64,000 bases of DNA, from the NCBI GenBank assembly GCA_964463965.1, contig CAYXED010000001.1, positions 310,001-374,000 of the forward strand, written 5' to 3'. Positions 34,097 to 42,880 of this stretch are shown piece after piece. Below the pieces are notes generated by a model, which made no database searches, was not told where the DNA came from, and saw only the letters and a program-made list of their open reading frames with translations. Position 1 is the first letter of the stretch, and each line of letters begins with the position of its first letter. This stretch comes from UBA2166 sp964463965. GTDB taxonomy: Bacteria; Nitrospirota; Nitrospiria; Nitrospirales; UBA2166. The translations under genes and the position numbers were made by a program.

Positions 34097-37000
34097 ATGC
34101 GCATACTATATTGCAGAAAAAAATTACTGTTCCTGCTTTTCATATGCTTCCTCTACATTTTGCCTACTACGATACACGCGGAACAAACTATCCATCACAA
34201 GATCATAGTAACGATCGACCCCACCCAACATCGACTACAAATTGAAGACACCATCACATTTCCAAAATATGTTTTGGAAGAAACCGCTGGACAGATAGAC
34301 TTCCTACTTCATACAAGCTTGCACGCTACCGCCACAACAAAAGCGGTTACCCTTTCAAAAAAACCGGGGCCTCAGAATCCTGCACCTAAAAACATCTATA
34401 CCCTCACGATCCCCCCTGGCAAACAATCAGTTCATCTAAAGTATGAAGGTGAAATTTACCACCCTCTCTCGAGGGAGGGAGAGGAATACGCAAGAAGTTT
34501 CACAGAAACTCCAGGCTTGATTTCCAATGAGGGCATTTATCTGGCTGGTTCGACCGCCTGGTATCCAAGATTCGATAACTATCTCATGTCATTCACAATA
34601 GATATTGAGCTGCCTCAATCATGGAATGCTGTCAGTCAAGGGCAACGTACACTCTTTAATGCAAACAATGAAACCGTAAACATTCGCTGGGAATCACCAG
34701 AACCACAAGATGAAATTTTTTTAATAGGCGGAAGATTTACCGAATACAAAAAACAGTACGGCCCTGTGGAGATAATGGCGTTCCTACAAACCCCAGACGA
34801 AGGATTGGCCAACACCTATCTCACAACCACAACTCAATACCTAGAAATGTATAACCGTCTACTCGGGCCATACCTCTACCAAAAGTTTGCACTGGTTGAA
34901 AACTTCTGGGAAACCGGATATGGAATGCCTTCTTTTACTCTTCTTGGTCCAAAAGTAATTCGATTTCCATTTATTCTTCACTCATCATACCCCCACGAAA
35001 TTTTACATAACTGGTGGGGCCGAGGAGTTTATGTAGACTTTGACTCGGGCAACTGGAGTGAAGGACTCACCACGTATCTTGCTGATCATTTAATTAAAGA
35101 ACAACGTGGCACTGCAGTTGACTATAGACGAAGCACCTTACAGCAATACACAGATTATGTCGCAACTACAAAAGATTTTCCGCTCACAGAGTTTCGAGGA
35201 AGACATAGTGCTGCGACTCAAGCCATTGGATATGGAAAAACCCTGATGTTGTTTCACATGTTGCGGCAACAACTTGGGGATGAGATTTTTATTCAGGGTC
35301 TACAAACTTTCTATCGTGATAATAAATTTAGGCACGCAACATACGATGATCTTCAAAAGGCTTTTGAACAAGTCTCAAAACAAGATCTCAATATAGAATT
35401 TGCACAATGGGTGACTCAAACAGGAGCGCCTATTCTTCGAATCGATAACGCACACGTACGACCCAACAAGTCACAATACCATCTTGTCGCGACTATTGAA
35501 CAAACACAAACGGGAGCACCATATACACTCAATCTCCCTATTGCCATCAGTGGAGACAACCAGGATGAAACCTACCAAACAACCGTTACCATAGACTCTC
35601 GGGATTACACACTCGATCTTCAGGTACCATTTCGTCCTCTACACTTGCACATTGATCCTGAATTTGATGTCTTTCGGCGATTGCATCGAAACGAGGTTCC
35701 ACCTGCATTAACACAAGCCTTTGGCGCTGAAAAAGTCATCATCCTCCTCCCAGGTCGGGCGCCACCCCCTCTTTTAGAAGCTTATCGCAAGCTCGCTGAA
35801 TCATGGAAATCTTCTCAAGCCAGTGCGGTAAGCATCCACATGGATAATGAATTTGAAAAACTTCCTGAAGGCTACAGCATCTGGTTATTTGGTTACAACA
35901 ATCGCTTTACTGATCAAATCGCCAAATCATTATCAGAATACGACCTTTCAATCACTCCCCAATACGTCCAAATTAAAGAGCAACATCTCTCCTACGATAC
36001 CCATTCGATTGTTCTCAGTGCACGTCGACAAGACAACCCTGATCTCGCACTAACGTGGGTAACCTCTGACAATATAAAGGCCCTCCCTGGGTTAGGCCGA
36101 AAGCTTCCACATTATGGAAAATACAGTTACCTTGCCTTTGAAGGCGAGGACCCAACAAATACCGTGAAGGGACAATGGCCCATTGTAAATTCACCACTGT
36201 CTGTAGCGATTACACTGCCTGATGGCCCATCGATCTCCAAGCCGACAATGAAGCTAGCGCCGCGCACTGCATTGGCGCTTTTACCAGAGGTTTTTTCAAA
36301 AGAGAGAATGATGGACACTATTACCCTCCTTACTGACCGATCACTACGCGGTCGTGGTCTGGGAACCCCTGAACTCAATCGTGTGACGGCATTCCTCGCC
36401 AACGAGTTTCACAAAACTGGTCTTCAGCCTCTCGGGGGCGCAAAAAATTACCTGCAAACTTGGCAGGATAATATCGATGTTCCTCCCTATACGATAGACA
36501 TGCATAATGTTATCGGAATCATTCCAGGGACCAATCCTCAGCTCAAAAACCAAAGTGTTGTGATTGGAGCACACTACGATCATCTTGGGCTCGGATGGCC
36601 AGACGTCCATGCTGGAGATGCTGGGAAAGTTCACCCTGGGGCTGATGACAATGCAAGTGGTATTGCGGTCCTATTGGAACTTGCACGACTACTGAATAAA
36701 ACCTTTAAACCCGAGCGTACTATAATATTTGTCGCATTTACCGGAGAAGAAGCTGGCTTACGAGGATCAAAATATTATGTCAACAACACGCATCCATTTG
36801 AAACAGATAAGATTATAGGAATGATTAACCTTGATACCGTCGGTCGCCTCGAGGACAAGAAACTTCTTGTCATCGGTACAGGCTCCGCTAAAGAATGGAT
36901 CCACGTGTTCATGGGTGTCGGATATGTAACCGGCATACCCATTCAGTCAATAGCAACAGATTTCGGCTCAAGTGATCAAAAAAGTTTTATAGATGCAGGC

Positions 37001-37477
37001 ATTCCTGCAATACAGTTCTTTACTGGCCCACACCTCGACTATCATCGCCCCACCGATACAAAAGATAAGATTGACCCAGTAGGGCTTGTCAAAGTTGCCA
37101 AGGCTACCAAAGAAACAATTCAATACCTCGCAAATAGGCCTAAGTCACTAACCTCAACGTTGCAGCTATCAACACGTAATCCCGGTGTTATAACTCCACA
37201 AAACCCCTCGAATAGAAAAGTCAGCCTCGGAACAATTCCAGACTTCTCGTATCAAGACCATGGCGTAAAAATCACAGGCACCACCCCTAATTCTCCTGCG
37301 GAAAAAGCTGGACTTCAACCAGGTGATGTACTCGTCAAACTCGGTGAAACTACCATCATTAACCTGAAAACATTTTCAGACGTATTGGCGACCATGCAAC
37401 CTGGAGATACTATTTCCATTACTTTCACACGACAGGGGCAGGAACACACCACAAAAGCGATCGTTGTTATACGATAG
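34097..37477 (+). CDS. Large exported M1-M28-PDZ fusion peptidase
   Basis: 1126 aa with a signal peptide (about residues 1-29, ending 'TTIHAEQ'). The N-terminal half is M1 aminopeptidase-like: 'GYGMPSFTLLG' in the substrate loop, then 'HEILH' with the third zinc ligand in 'NWSEGLTTYLADH'; the spacing is 17 residues, one short of canonical M1. An unassigned domain (about 500-720) follows. Next is an M28 zinc aminopeptidase with all ligands: 'GAHYDHLG', 'HPGADDNASG', 'TGEEAGLRGS', 'INLDTVGR' and 'HLDYHRPTDT'. A C-terminal PDZ domain (about 1045-1126) includes 'GLQPGDVLVKLG'. The predicted role is periplasmic or secreted peptide breakdown with two catalytic sites in one chain. Confidence 0.88.
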   Translation: MRILYCRKKLLFLLFICFLYILPTTIHAEQTIHHKIIVTIDPTQHRLQIEDTITFPKYVLEETAGQIDFLLHTSLHATATTKAVTLSKKPGPQNPAPKNIYTLTIPPGKQSVHLKYEGEIYHPLSREGEEYARSFTETPGLISNEGIYLAGSTAWYPRFDNYLMSFTIDIELPQSWNAVSQGQRTLFNANNETVNIRWESPEPQDEIFLIGGRFTEYKKQYGPVEIMAFLQTPDEGLANTYLTTTTQYLEMYNRLLGPYLYQKFALVENFWETGYGMPSFTLLGPKVIRFPFILHSSYPHEILHNWWGRGVYVDFDSGNWSEGLTTYLADHLIKEQRGTAVDYRRSTLQQYTDYVATTKDFPLTEFRGRHSAATQAIGYGKTLMLFHMLRQQLGDEIFIQGLQTFYRDNKFRHATYDDLQKAFEQVSKQDLNIEFAQWVTQTGAPILRIDNAHVRPNKSQYHLVATIEQTQTGAPYTLNLPIAISGDNQDETYQTTVTIDSRDYTLDLQVPFRPLHLHIDPEFDVFRRLHRNEVPPALTQAFGAEKVIILLPGRAPPPLLEAYRKLAESWKSSQASAVSIHMDNEFEKLPEGYSIWLFGYNNRFTDQIAKSLSEYDLSITPQYVQIKEQHLSYDTHSIVLSARRQDNPDLALTWVTSDNIKALPGLGRKLPHYGKYSYLAFEGEDPTNTVKGQWPIVNSPLSVAITLPDGPSISKPTMKLAPRTALALLPEVFSKERMMDTITLLTDRSLRGRGLGTPELNRVTAFLANEFHKTGLQPLGGAKNYLQTWQDNIDVPPYTIDMHNVIGIIPGTNPQLKNQSVVIGAHYDHLGLGWPDVHAGDAGKVHPGADDNASGIAVLLELARLLNKTFKPERTIIFVAFTGEEAGLRGSKYYVNNTHPFETDKIIGMINLDTVGRLEDKKLLVIGTGSAKEWIHVFMGVGYVTGIPIQSIATDFGSSDQKSFIDAGIPAIQFFTGPHLDYHRPTDTKDKIDPVGLVKVAKATKETIQYLANRPKSLTSTLQLSTRNPGVITPQNPSNRKVSLGTIPDFSYQDHGVKITGTTPNSPAEKAGLQPGDVLVKLGETTIINLKTFSDVLATMQPGDTISITFTRQGQEHTTKAIVVIR

Positions 37478-37500
37478 AGCATAACGAATGGAGGCAGAGC

Positions 37501-37812
37501 ATGGTACTTTGTGAGTTTTCGATGAGTCCCTTACAAAAAGGTGAGAGTGTCAGTAAGTATGTTGCCCGCTCTCTCGATATCGTTTCAAAAAGCGGAATTG
37601 ACTACCGCTTAAATCCAATGGGAACTGTACTTGAGGGAGAATGGGAAGAAGTGATGGACGTTGTCACGAAATGTTTTGAGCGGATGAAAAAAGACTGCAC
37701 GCGGATATCAGTGAGTATGAAAATTGACTACAGAAAAGGGAAGGTGGGCCGGCTAGAGACTAAGGTCGCTAGCGTCGAGAAACGACTCAAGCGCTCACTC
37801 AAAAAGTCCTAG
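37501..37812 (+). CDS. MTH1187/YkoF-type thiamine-binding protein
   Basis: 103-aa ferredoxin-like fold protein. The family pattern is 'CEFSMSPLQKGESVSKYVAR', then 'SGIDYRLNPMGTVLEGEWEEVMDVVTKC'-like sequence in residues 35-62. Members of this family bind thiamine or related ligands and are often near thiamine genes; thiC with its TPP riboswitch begins about 0.9 kb downstream. The SD is 'GGAGGC' before the ATG. The C-terminal end is strongly basic. Confidence 0.85.
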   Translation: MVLCEFSMSPLQKGESVSKYVARSLDIVSKSGIDYRLNPMGTVLEGEWEEVMDVVTKCFERMKKDCTRISVSMKIDYRKGKVGRLETKVASVEKRLKRSLKKS

Positions 37813-37902
37813 CCATCCCCCATCCAACGCCACGGGAACACACACAACGGGAATATCCACGCGGCAAAAAACTATCAAATAATGTACAAAGTCTGTTATG
37901 CG

Positions 37903-38223
37903 CTACCAGCGATCGCGCCGATCAGACCCGCCAGGGCCTCCACGTCCTCCAAAACCACCGCCACCTGAACGCGGTTCCTGAGGCCTCGCTTCATTCACAG
38001 TCAATGTCCGACCATCCATCTGCGTGCCATTCAAAGCCTCTATCGCCGTTTTGGCTTCATCGTCAGTTGTCATCTCGACAAAACCAAACCCACGTGAACG
38101 GCCAGTAAATTTATCCGTGATAATTCGAGCCGAGGCGACCGATCCATGGTCGGTAAACAAATCACTCAGTTGCTGTTCACTTGCAGAATATGGCAACCCA
38201 CCAACATAAATCTTAGAACCCAT
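37903..38223 (-). CDS. Glycine-rich RRM RNA-binding protein
   Basis: 106-aa single RRM protein like the cold-induced Rbp family. RNP2 is 'KIYVGGLPY' and RNP1 is 'RGFGFVEM', followed by a Gly/Arg tail from about residue 85. The ATG at 38223 is chosen because 'GGAGGAG' lies six bases upstream; a start at 38238 would place that SD inside the coding region. The predicted role is RNA chaperone. It is divergent from the thiamine operon. Confidence 0.92.
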   Translation of the reverse strand: MGSKIYVGGLPYSASEQQLSDLFTDHGSVASARIITDKFTGRSRGFGFVEMTTDDEAKTAIEALNGTQMDGRTLTVNEARPQEPRSGGGGFGGRGGPGGSDRRDRW

Positions 38224-38473
38224 AGGAAACTCCTCCATACCAATAATATTACTGTTAATATGATTTGGTATTCGGTTAGAACTCTAAACGAGCGGGAAGG
38301 CAGGAACAGGCCGGAGCCAAAAGACCGCACAACACATCAGGGTCAACTTTGGAATGGACACTGTTAGGGACAAACCAGCTATTCGTTTCGTTCCTCTTCG
38401 CACACCAAACACGAACGTACTAACGGAGAAACGTAGCACACTAAAGAATATGAACGCAAGAGACCACAGCTCA

Positions 38474-38502
38474 TTGACAGCAATAGACATCTCCCCTACC
38501 AT
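38474..38502 (+). promoter_or_regulatory. Promoter of the thiamine operon
   Basis: 'TTGACA' at 38474-38479 and 'TACCAT' at 38497-38502 with a 17-bp spacer put the transcription start near 38509, immediately before the riboswitch aptamer. The -35 is perfect and the -10 keeps its first two and last two bases. Confidence 0.65.
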
Positions 38503-38513
38503 GGGATTGGAAG

Positions 38514-38597
38514 CTAGGGGAGCCTTTAAGGCTGAGAGTGTTTCTTGGAAACACAACCCTTCGAACCTGATCTGGTTTATCCCAGCGTAGGGAAGCG
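38514..38597 (+). promoter_or_regulatory. TPP riboswitch (THI box)
   Basis: The aptamer core is recognisable: 'TAGGGGAGCC', 'GGCTGAGAG', 'ACCCTTCGAACCTGATCTGG' and 'GCGTAGGGA' in the right order and spacing, with the variable P3 arm 'GTGTTTCTTGGAAACAC' forming a perfect hairpin. Thiamine pyrophosphate binding should promote the terminator at 38623-38655 and switch off thiC. Confidence 0.95.
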
Positions 38598-38622
38598 GGT
38601 TTTCTTCGATCATCAGAATGCT

Positions 38623-38655
38623 AAACCGCATCCATAGCTGGTGCGGTTTTTTTTT
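38623..38655 (+). terminator. Intrinsic terminator, expression platform of the TPP riboswitch
   Basis: Stem AACCGCA/TGCGGTT with an 11-base loop, followed by an unbroken run of nine T. It lies 26 bp after the aptamer and 40 bp before the thiC ATG, so it fits transcriptional attenuation. Confidence 0.88.
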
Positions 38656-38694
38656 GCGTTGCTGACAACCTCAAATGGGAAGGGTGCTCGAATT

Positions 38695-40572
38695 ATGAAA
38701 ACCAATCTCAAATACGCGTTTCCATCATCTCGAAGAGTATACGTGCAGGGCAGCCAACCCAGTATTTCTGTCCCTATGCGAGAAATTTCACTTTCCTCAA
38801 CAGAAACCGGTGAAGGAAAAGCCGCGGAACCTAACGAGCCCTTTCTCACCTACGATACATCTGGCTCTTACTCGGATCCCAATATTGCACTAGACATTCG
38901 CGACGGCCTCCCCCCCCTACGGGAACGCTGGATCCATAAGAGAGGGGATGTCGAAGCGCTTCCACACCCTACCTCACAATATGGCCATACACGTGAGGAA
39001 GATCCTTCGCTCAACAATGTTCGCTTTCCCAAAATTCGTAAACCACTTCGTGCGACCAACGGGAAAAACGTCTCCCAAATGCATTACGCACGACAAGGAA
39101 TTGTCACCCCTGAAATGGAGTTTATCGCAATACGAGAAAACCAAAAACAATATACACATCAACCCCACTGCAATGGTAATAATGGCGCAAACAGTAAAAA
39201 TGGGAGCTCAGCTTTGTCTCATCAGCATCCCGGCAATTCCTGGGGAGCAAACATTCCACATGAAATTACGCCAGAATTTGTAAGGGACGAAGTAGCACGA
39301 GGCCGTGCAATCATTCCCTGCAATATCAATCATCCTGAAATTGAACCCATGATTATTGGACGAAATTTTCTTGTCAAAATCAACTCCAATATCGGCAACT
39401 CGGCAGTCGCTTCCTCGATTGAAGAGGAAGTTGAAAAAATGGTCTGGTCCACACGATGGGGAGCAGATACCGTCATGGATCTTTCTACCGGAAGCAATAT
39501 CCATGAAACCCGTGAGTGGATCATTCGTAACTCCCCAGTGCCTATCGGAACAGTGCCCATTTACCAAGCTTTGGAAAAAGTTGATGGCGTTGCTGAGGAA
39601 CTGACTTGGGAAATGTACCGTGATACCCTCATTGAGCAGGCAGAGCAAGGCGTTGATTATTTTACCATTCATGCGGGAGTCCGACTCCAATACGTCCCAA
39701 TGACCGCAAGCCGGCTCACGGGCATTGTCTCTCGAGGTGGAGCGATTCATGCGAAATGGTGCCTTGCCCACCATACCGAAAACTTTTGCTATACCCACTT
39801 CGAAGAAATTTGCGAAATCATGAAAGCCTATGATGTGTCATTCAGCCTTGGGGATGGCCTGCGCCCTGGTTCTATCCGTGATGCGAATGACGAAGCACAA
39901 TTTGCTGAGCTACACACGCTTGGAGAACTAACCCATATCGCGTGGAAACACGACGTTCAAACCATGATCGAAGGCCCCGGCCATGTGCCCATGCATATGA
40001 TCCAAGTTAATATGGAAAAGCAACTTGAGGCGTGTCACGAAGCTCCATTTTATACCTTGGGACCACTCACAACAGACATTGCACCGGGATATGACCATAT
40101 CACCTCTGGAATTGGTGCAGCTATGATTGGGTGGTTTGGATGTGCCATGCTTTGTTATGTAACACCCAAAGAGCACCTTGGCCTACCCAACCGTGACGAT
40201 GTGAAAGAAGGAGTTATCACCTATAAGATCGCTGCCCATGCCGCAGATTTAGCCAAGGGCCACCCAGGCGCGCAAGCCCGCGACAATGCGCTGTCCAAAG
40301 CACGCTTTGAGTTTCGATGGGATGACCAGTTTAATTTGTCCCTTGATCCTGAAACCGCAAAAGATTTCCATGATGAAACCCTTCCAAACAAAGGCGCCAA
40401 AATTGCTCATTTCTGTTCAATGTGCGGCCCCCGGTTCTGTTCAATGAAAATTACTGAAGACGTACGCTCATATGCCGCAGAAAAACAGCTTGAGGAAACC
40501 GTTGCGCTTGAAGCAGGTATGCAGGAAAAATCGGACGAATTCAGACAATCAGGATCACAACTCTACTCATGA
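38695..40572 (+). CDS. thiC: Phosphomethylpyrimidine synthase ThiC
   Basis: Radical-SAM enzyme converting aminoimidazole ribotide to hydroxymethylpyrimidine phosphate, the pyrimidine half of thiamine. It is 625 aa. The C-terminal [4Fe-4S] motif is 'CSMCGPRFC' (about 574-582), and the core has 'GADTVMDLSTGSNIHETREW' and 'EGPGHVPMHMIQVN'. A low-complexity linker rich in His, Asn and Gly falls at about residues 158-183. The start at 38695 follows the riboswitch terminator. Upstream frame extension would run through the terminator and is rejected. Confidence 0.97.
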   Translation: MKTNLKYAFPSSRRVYVQGSQPSISVPMREISLSSTETGEGKAAEPNEPFLTYDTSGSYSDPNIALDIRDGLPPLRERWIHKRGDVEALPHPTSQYGHTREEDPSLNNVRFPKIRKPLRATNGKNVSQMHYARQGIVTPEMEFIAIRENQKQYTHQPHCNGNNGANSKNGSSALSHQHPGNSWGANIPHEITPEFVRDEVARGRAIIPCNINHPEIEPMIIGRNFLVKINSNIGNSAVASSIEEEVEKMVWSTRWGADTVMDLSTGSNIHETREWIIRNSPVPIGTVPIYQALEKVDGVAEELTWEMYRDTLIEQAEQGVDYFTIHAGVRLQYVPMTASRLTGIVSRGGAIHAKWCLAHHTENFCYTHFEEICEIMKAYDVSFSLGDGLRPGSIRDANDEAQFAELHTLGELTHIAWKHDVQTMIEGPGHVPMHMIQVNMEKQLEACHEAPFYTLGPLTTDIAPGYDHITSGIGAAMIGWFGCAMLCYVTPKEHLGLPNRDDVKEGVITYKIAAHAADLAKGHPGAQARDNALSKARFEFRWDDQFNLSLDPETAKDFHDETLPNKGAKIAHFCSMCGPRFCSMKITEDVRSYAAEKQLEETVALEAGMQEKSDEFRQSGSQLYS

Positions 40573-40585
40573 GGCATGTATAGTC

Positions 40586-41389
40586 GTGAAATATCAATGG
40601 ACTAGCCCACTCCGAGAACGAGACGTCACACGGGAAATCGCGCGCGCTTATTTCCGTGATTTTGAGCAAATTATCGAGAGTGAAGTGATTATCGTTGGAG
40701 CTGGGCCGGCTGGGCTTCTGTGTGCGCGGGACCTTGCAGCCAAAGGAGTGCGTGTACTTGTAATAGAGCAAAGCCTCGCTTTGGGGGGAGGCTTCTGGTC
40801 TGGCGGATATCTCATGAACAAAGCCACCATCTGTCATCCTGCACAAAACATTCTTGAGGAACTCGGCGTTCCATGTACACCCGTGCCCACATGTGAAGGC
40901 ATGTATCTTACCAACCCCCCACATGCCACAGCAGGACTCATTGCCGCCATGTATGATGCCGGAGCGCGTGTTTTAAATCTGACAAAACTTGTTGACCTGA
41001 TCCTCAGAGATGAGGGACAGCTTGAAGGCGTTGTTGTAAACTCTGCTCCAGTAGAAGCTGCTGGACACGATGTGCTCCATATCGACCCTATTGCCTTGGA
41101 AAGCAAAATTGTCGTCGATGCCACCGGACACGACGCGTCTGTCGTGAACCTCTTACATCAACACAAATGCCGAGAGAATCTCGTCCCTGGCAATGGCGCC
41201 ATGTGGGTCTCTCGCTCTGAAGAGCTGGTAGTTGAAAATACAGGTGAAGTCTATCCTCACTGTTTTGTCATCGGCCTAGCCGTCGCGGCAGTCTATGGCA
41301 CACCTCGTATGGGACCGGCCTTTGGTTCTATGCTCCTGTCCGGACGGCGAGGCGCAGAACTCATCCACGCAGCATTAACATCAGGATAA
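40586..41389 (+). CDS. thi4: Thi4-type thiazole synthase, probable sulfide-using catalytic form
   Basis: Builds the thiazole half of thiamine from NAD and glycine. It is 267 aa from the GTG at 40586, which follows 'GAGG' and lies 13 bp after thiC. An open frame upstream overlaps thiC and is not used. The FAD/NAD-binding fold has 'VIIVGAGPAGLLCARDLA' and 'LALGGGFWSGGYLMNK', with 'VDATGHDASVV' near the C-terminus. Yeast Thi4 donates sulfur from a Cys in a C-M-D-P segment. Here the segment is 'LHIDP' with His165, as in archaeal enzymes that use sulfide and turn over repeatedly. Distant relatives include ribulose-1,5-bisphosphate isomerase, but thiC adjacency supports the thiamine role. Confidence 0.9.
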   Translation: MKYQWTSPLRERDVTREIARAYFRDFEQIIESEVIIVGAGPAGLLCARDLAAKGVRVLVIEQSLALGGGFWSGGYLMNKATICHPAQNILEELGVPCTPVPTCEGMYLTNPPHATAGLIAAMYDAGARVLNLTKLVDLILRDEGQLEGVVVNSAPVEAAGHDVLHIDPIALESKIVVDATGHDASVVNLLHQHKCRENLVPGNGAMWVSRSEELVVENTGEVYPHCFVIGLAVAAVYGTPRMGPAFGSMLLSGRRGAELIHAALTSG

Positions 41390-41395
41390 TCCCCA

Positions 41396-42451
41396 GTGCC
41401 TCCTACAGTGTCGATTATTGTCCCGGCGAGAAACGAAGAACGGACTCTCTTCCAATGCCTTACGTCATTACTCATCCAGGACTATCATGACTTTGAACTA
41501 ATTGTTGTTAATGATCAGTCTACCGATCAAACTCTCGATCTGATTACTGCCCAAGAAGCACAAGACGCCCGAGTACGCAGCCTCACCATCACGACTCTCC
41601 CAGAAGGATGGACCGGAAAAAATTATGCCTTGTCACGTGGCACACAGGATGCAAAGGGTGAATGGCTTTTATTCACAGATGCAGATACCTATCACATAGC
41701 GTCTGCGCTCAGAGAAACGCTCGAGTTTGCCCAACGCCAACAGTTGGATATGCTCTCACTCAGTCCCGACCAAGAATGCGTAGGATTCTGGGAACAGTTA
41801 CTGCAACCAACTATTTTTGAAACCCTGAGTCGCTGGTTCTCCTATCAGCGCATTAACAATCAGGACGATCCTCAAGCGGCAAGCAATGGCCAATACATTC
41901 TGATTAAACAATCGTTCTACAATATGCTTGGTGGGCATCACGCTATACAACAATCTATTCTGGAGGATGTTGAACTTGCACAACGCACTAAACGTGCCGG
42001 TGGAAAGTTATGGTTTGCCCCCGCCCACGGTAAAGTACGCGTGCGCATGTATAACACCTTTAAGGAAATTTGGAATGGATGGGCAAAAAACCTATATCTC
42101 CTTCAAAAACAGGGGCAAGAACATCTCTTCGAAACCAGTACGCGCATCATCCTATTTGACATAACTCCAGGGATCATTCTCACTCTCGGCGCATGGTTTG
42201 GTATCCCCCTTAGCATCCTTGTGCTTGCAGGAGTATTATTGCTTGTCAGAGGATTTATGCTCACTGTACGATGGCAGACACTTGGCTTTGCAGCGCACTA
42301 CGCACCCTTGTATCCGTTAGGATCCAGCCTTGTTCTCCTTTTGCTCTGGTATTCTGCGATACGCCATATAGGAAAATTTGGGGTGTCATGGAAAGGTCGC
42401 CTGTGCAAAGATCACCATACATCCGAATACAACAACTTGAAACATACATAA
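41396..42451 (+). CDS. Family 2 glycosyltransferase with C-terminal membrane helices
   Basis: 351 aa. The GT-A domain has 'VSIIVPARNEERTLFQCLTS', 'VVNDQSTDQT', 'LPEGWTGKNYALSRGTQDAK' and the DXD region 'LLFTDADTYHIA', with 'EDVELAQRTKRAG' near the acceptor site. The C-terminal 100 residues hold two to three hydrophobic helices. It resembles HpnB-type hopene-associated and CrtQ-like carotenoid glycosyltransferases, but the lipid acceptor is unknown. It starts at a GTG 7 bp after thi4, so it is probably in the thiamine transcript, although no thiamine role is known. Confidence 0.85.
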   Translation: MPPTVSIIVPARNEERTLFQCLTSLLIQDYHDFELIVVNDQSTDQTLDLITAQEAQDARVRSLTITTLPEGWTGKNYALSRGTQDAKGEWLLFTDADTYHIASALRETLEFAQRQQLDMLSLSPDQECVGFWEQLLQPTIFETLSRWFSYQRINNQDDPQAASNGQYILIKQSFYNMLGGHHAIQQSILEDVELAQRTKRAGGKLWFAPAHGKVRVRMYNTFKEIWNGWAKNLYLLQKQGQEHLFETSTRIILFDITPGIILTLGAWFGIPLSILVLAGVLLLVRGFMLTVRWQTLGFAAHYAPLYPLGSSLVLLLLWYSAIRHIGKFGVSWKGRLCKDHHTSEYNNLKHT

Positions 42452-42469
42452 TTCTCCAAGGAGTAACCT

Positions 42470-42880
42470 ATGAACGAACCAACAGATGACGCTCCTCTCA
42501 CAAATATTGTATGGGGAGTCGTAAACGACATTTTATTTTGGAGCAAAATCAAAGGCGGCTTAAAACGATCCGGCTATCCCCTCCGCCGTATTCGAACCGA
42601 CCTTGAGCTCATGGAAACATTAAAACTCGAAACACCGTCGGTGATTATCCTTGACATGGGAAACGATGTGTTAAACCCATTTGCCGTCATCCAAACTCTC
42701 AAAGAACATGAGGATTATCAATCCATTCCCATCCTCGCATATTGCAACCATGATGATGTTGCCGCGTTTACACGTGCGCGAGATCTCGGCGCTGATAAGA
42801 TTGTGACCAATGGAGTCTTCAGCGTGACCATGGATAATTTGGTCACAGAACTCATGGAAGATAGCGACGCACTCCTATGA
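42470..42880 (+). CDS. Degenerate receiver-domain protein
   Basis: 136 aa, one CheY-like fold. The acceptor-type Asp is kept in 'SVIILDMGND'. The Thr/Ser switch position after strand 4 is Cys ('ILAYCNHDD'), and the conserved Lys of strand 5 is replaced ('GADKIVTNG', Asn where KP normally stands). The first acidic pair is a single Asp ('GVVNDILF'). It is therefore likely a pseudo-receiver that does not signal by ordinary phosphorylation. Its stop overlaps the ygfZ start by 4 bp, pointing to coupled translation. Confidence 0.72.
   Translation: MNEPTDDAPLTNIVWGVVNDILFWSKIKGGLKRSGYPLRRIRTDLELMETLKLETPSVIILDMGNDVLNPFAVIQTLKEHEDYQSIPILAYCNHDDVAAFTRARDLGADKIVTNGVFSVTMDNLVTELMEDSDALL

Noticed and set aside
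38641..38694. N-terminal extension of thiC
   Set aside because: It begins inside the riboswitch terminator; the ATG at 38695 fits better.
40472..40585. N-terminal extension of thi4 overlapping thiC
   Set aside because: The overlap is over 100 bp out of frame with thiC; GTG 40586 with GAGG upstream gives a normal length.
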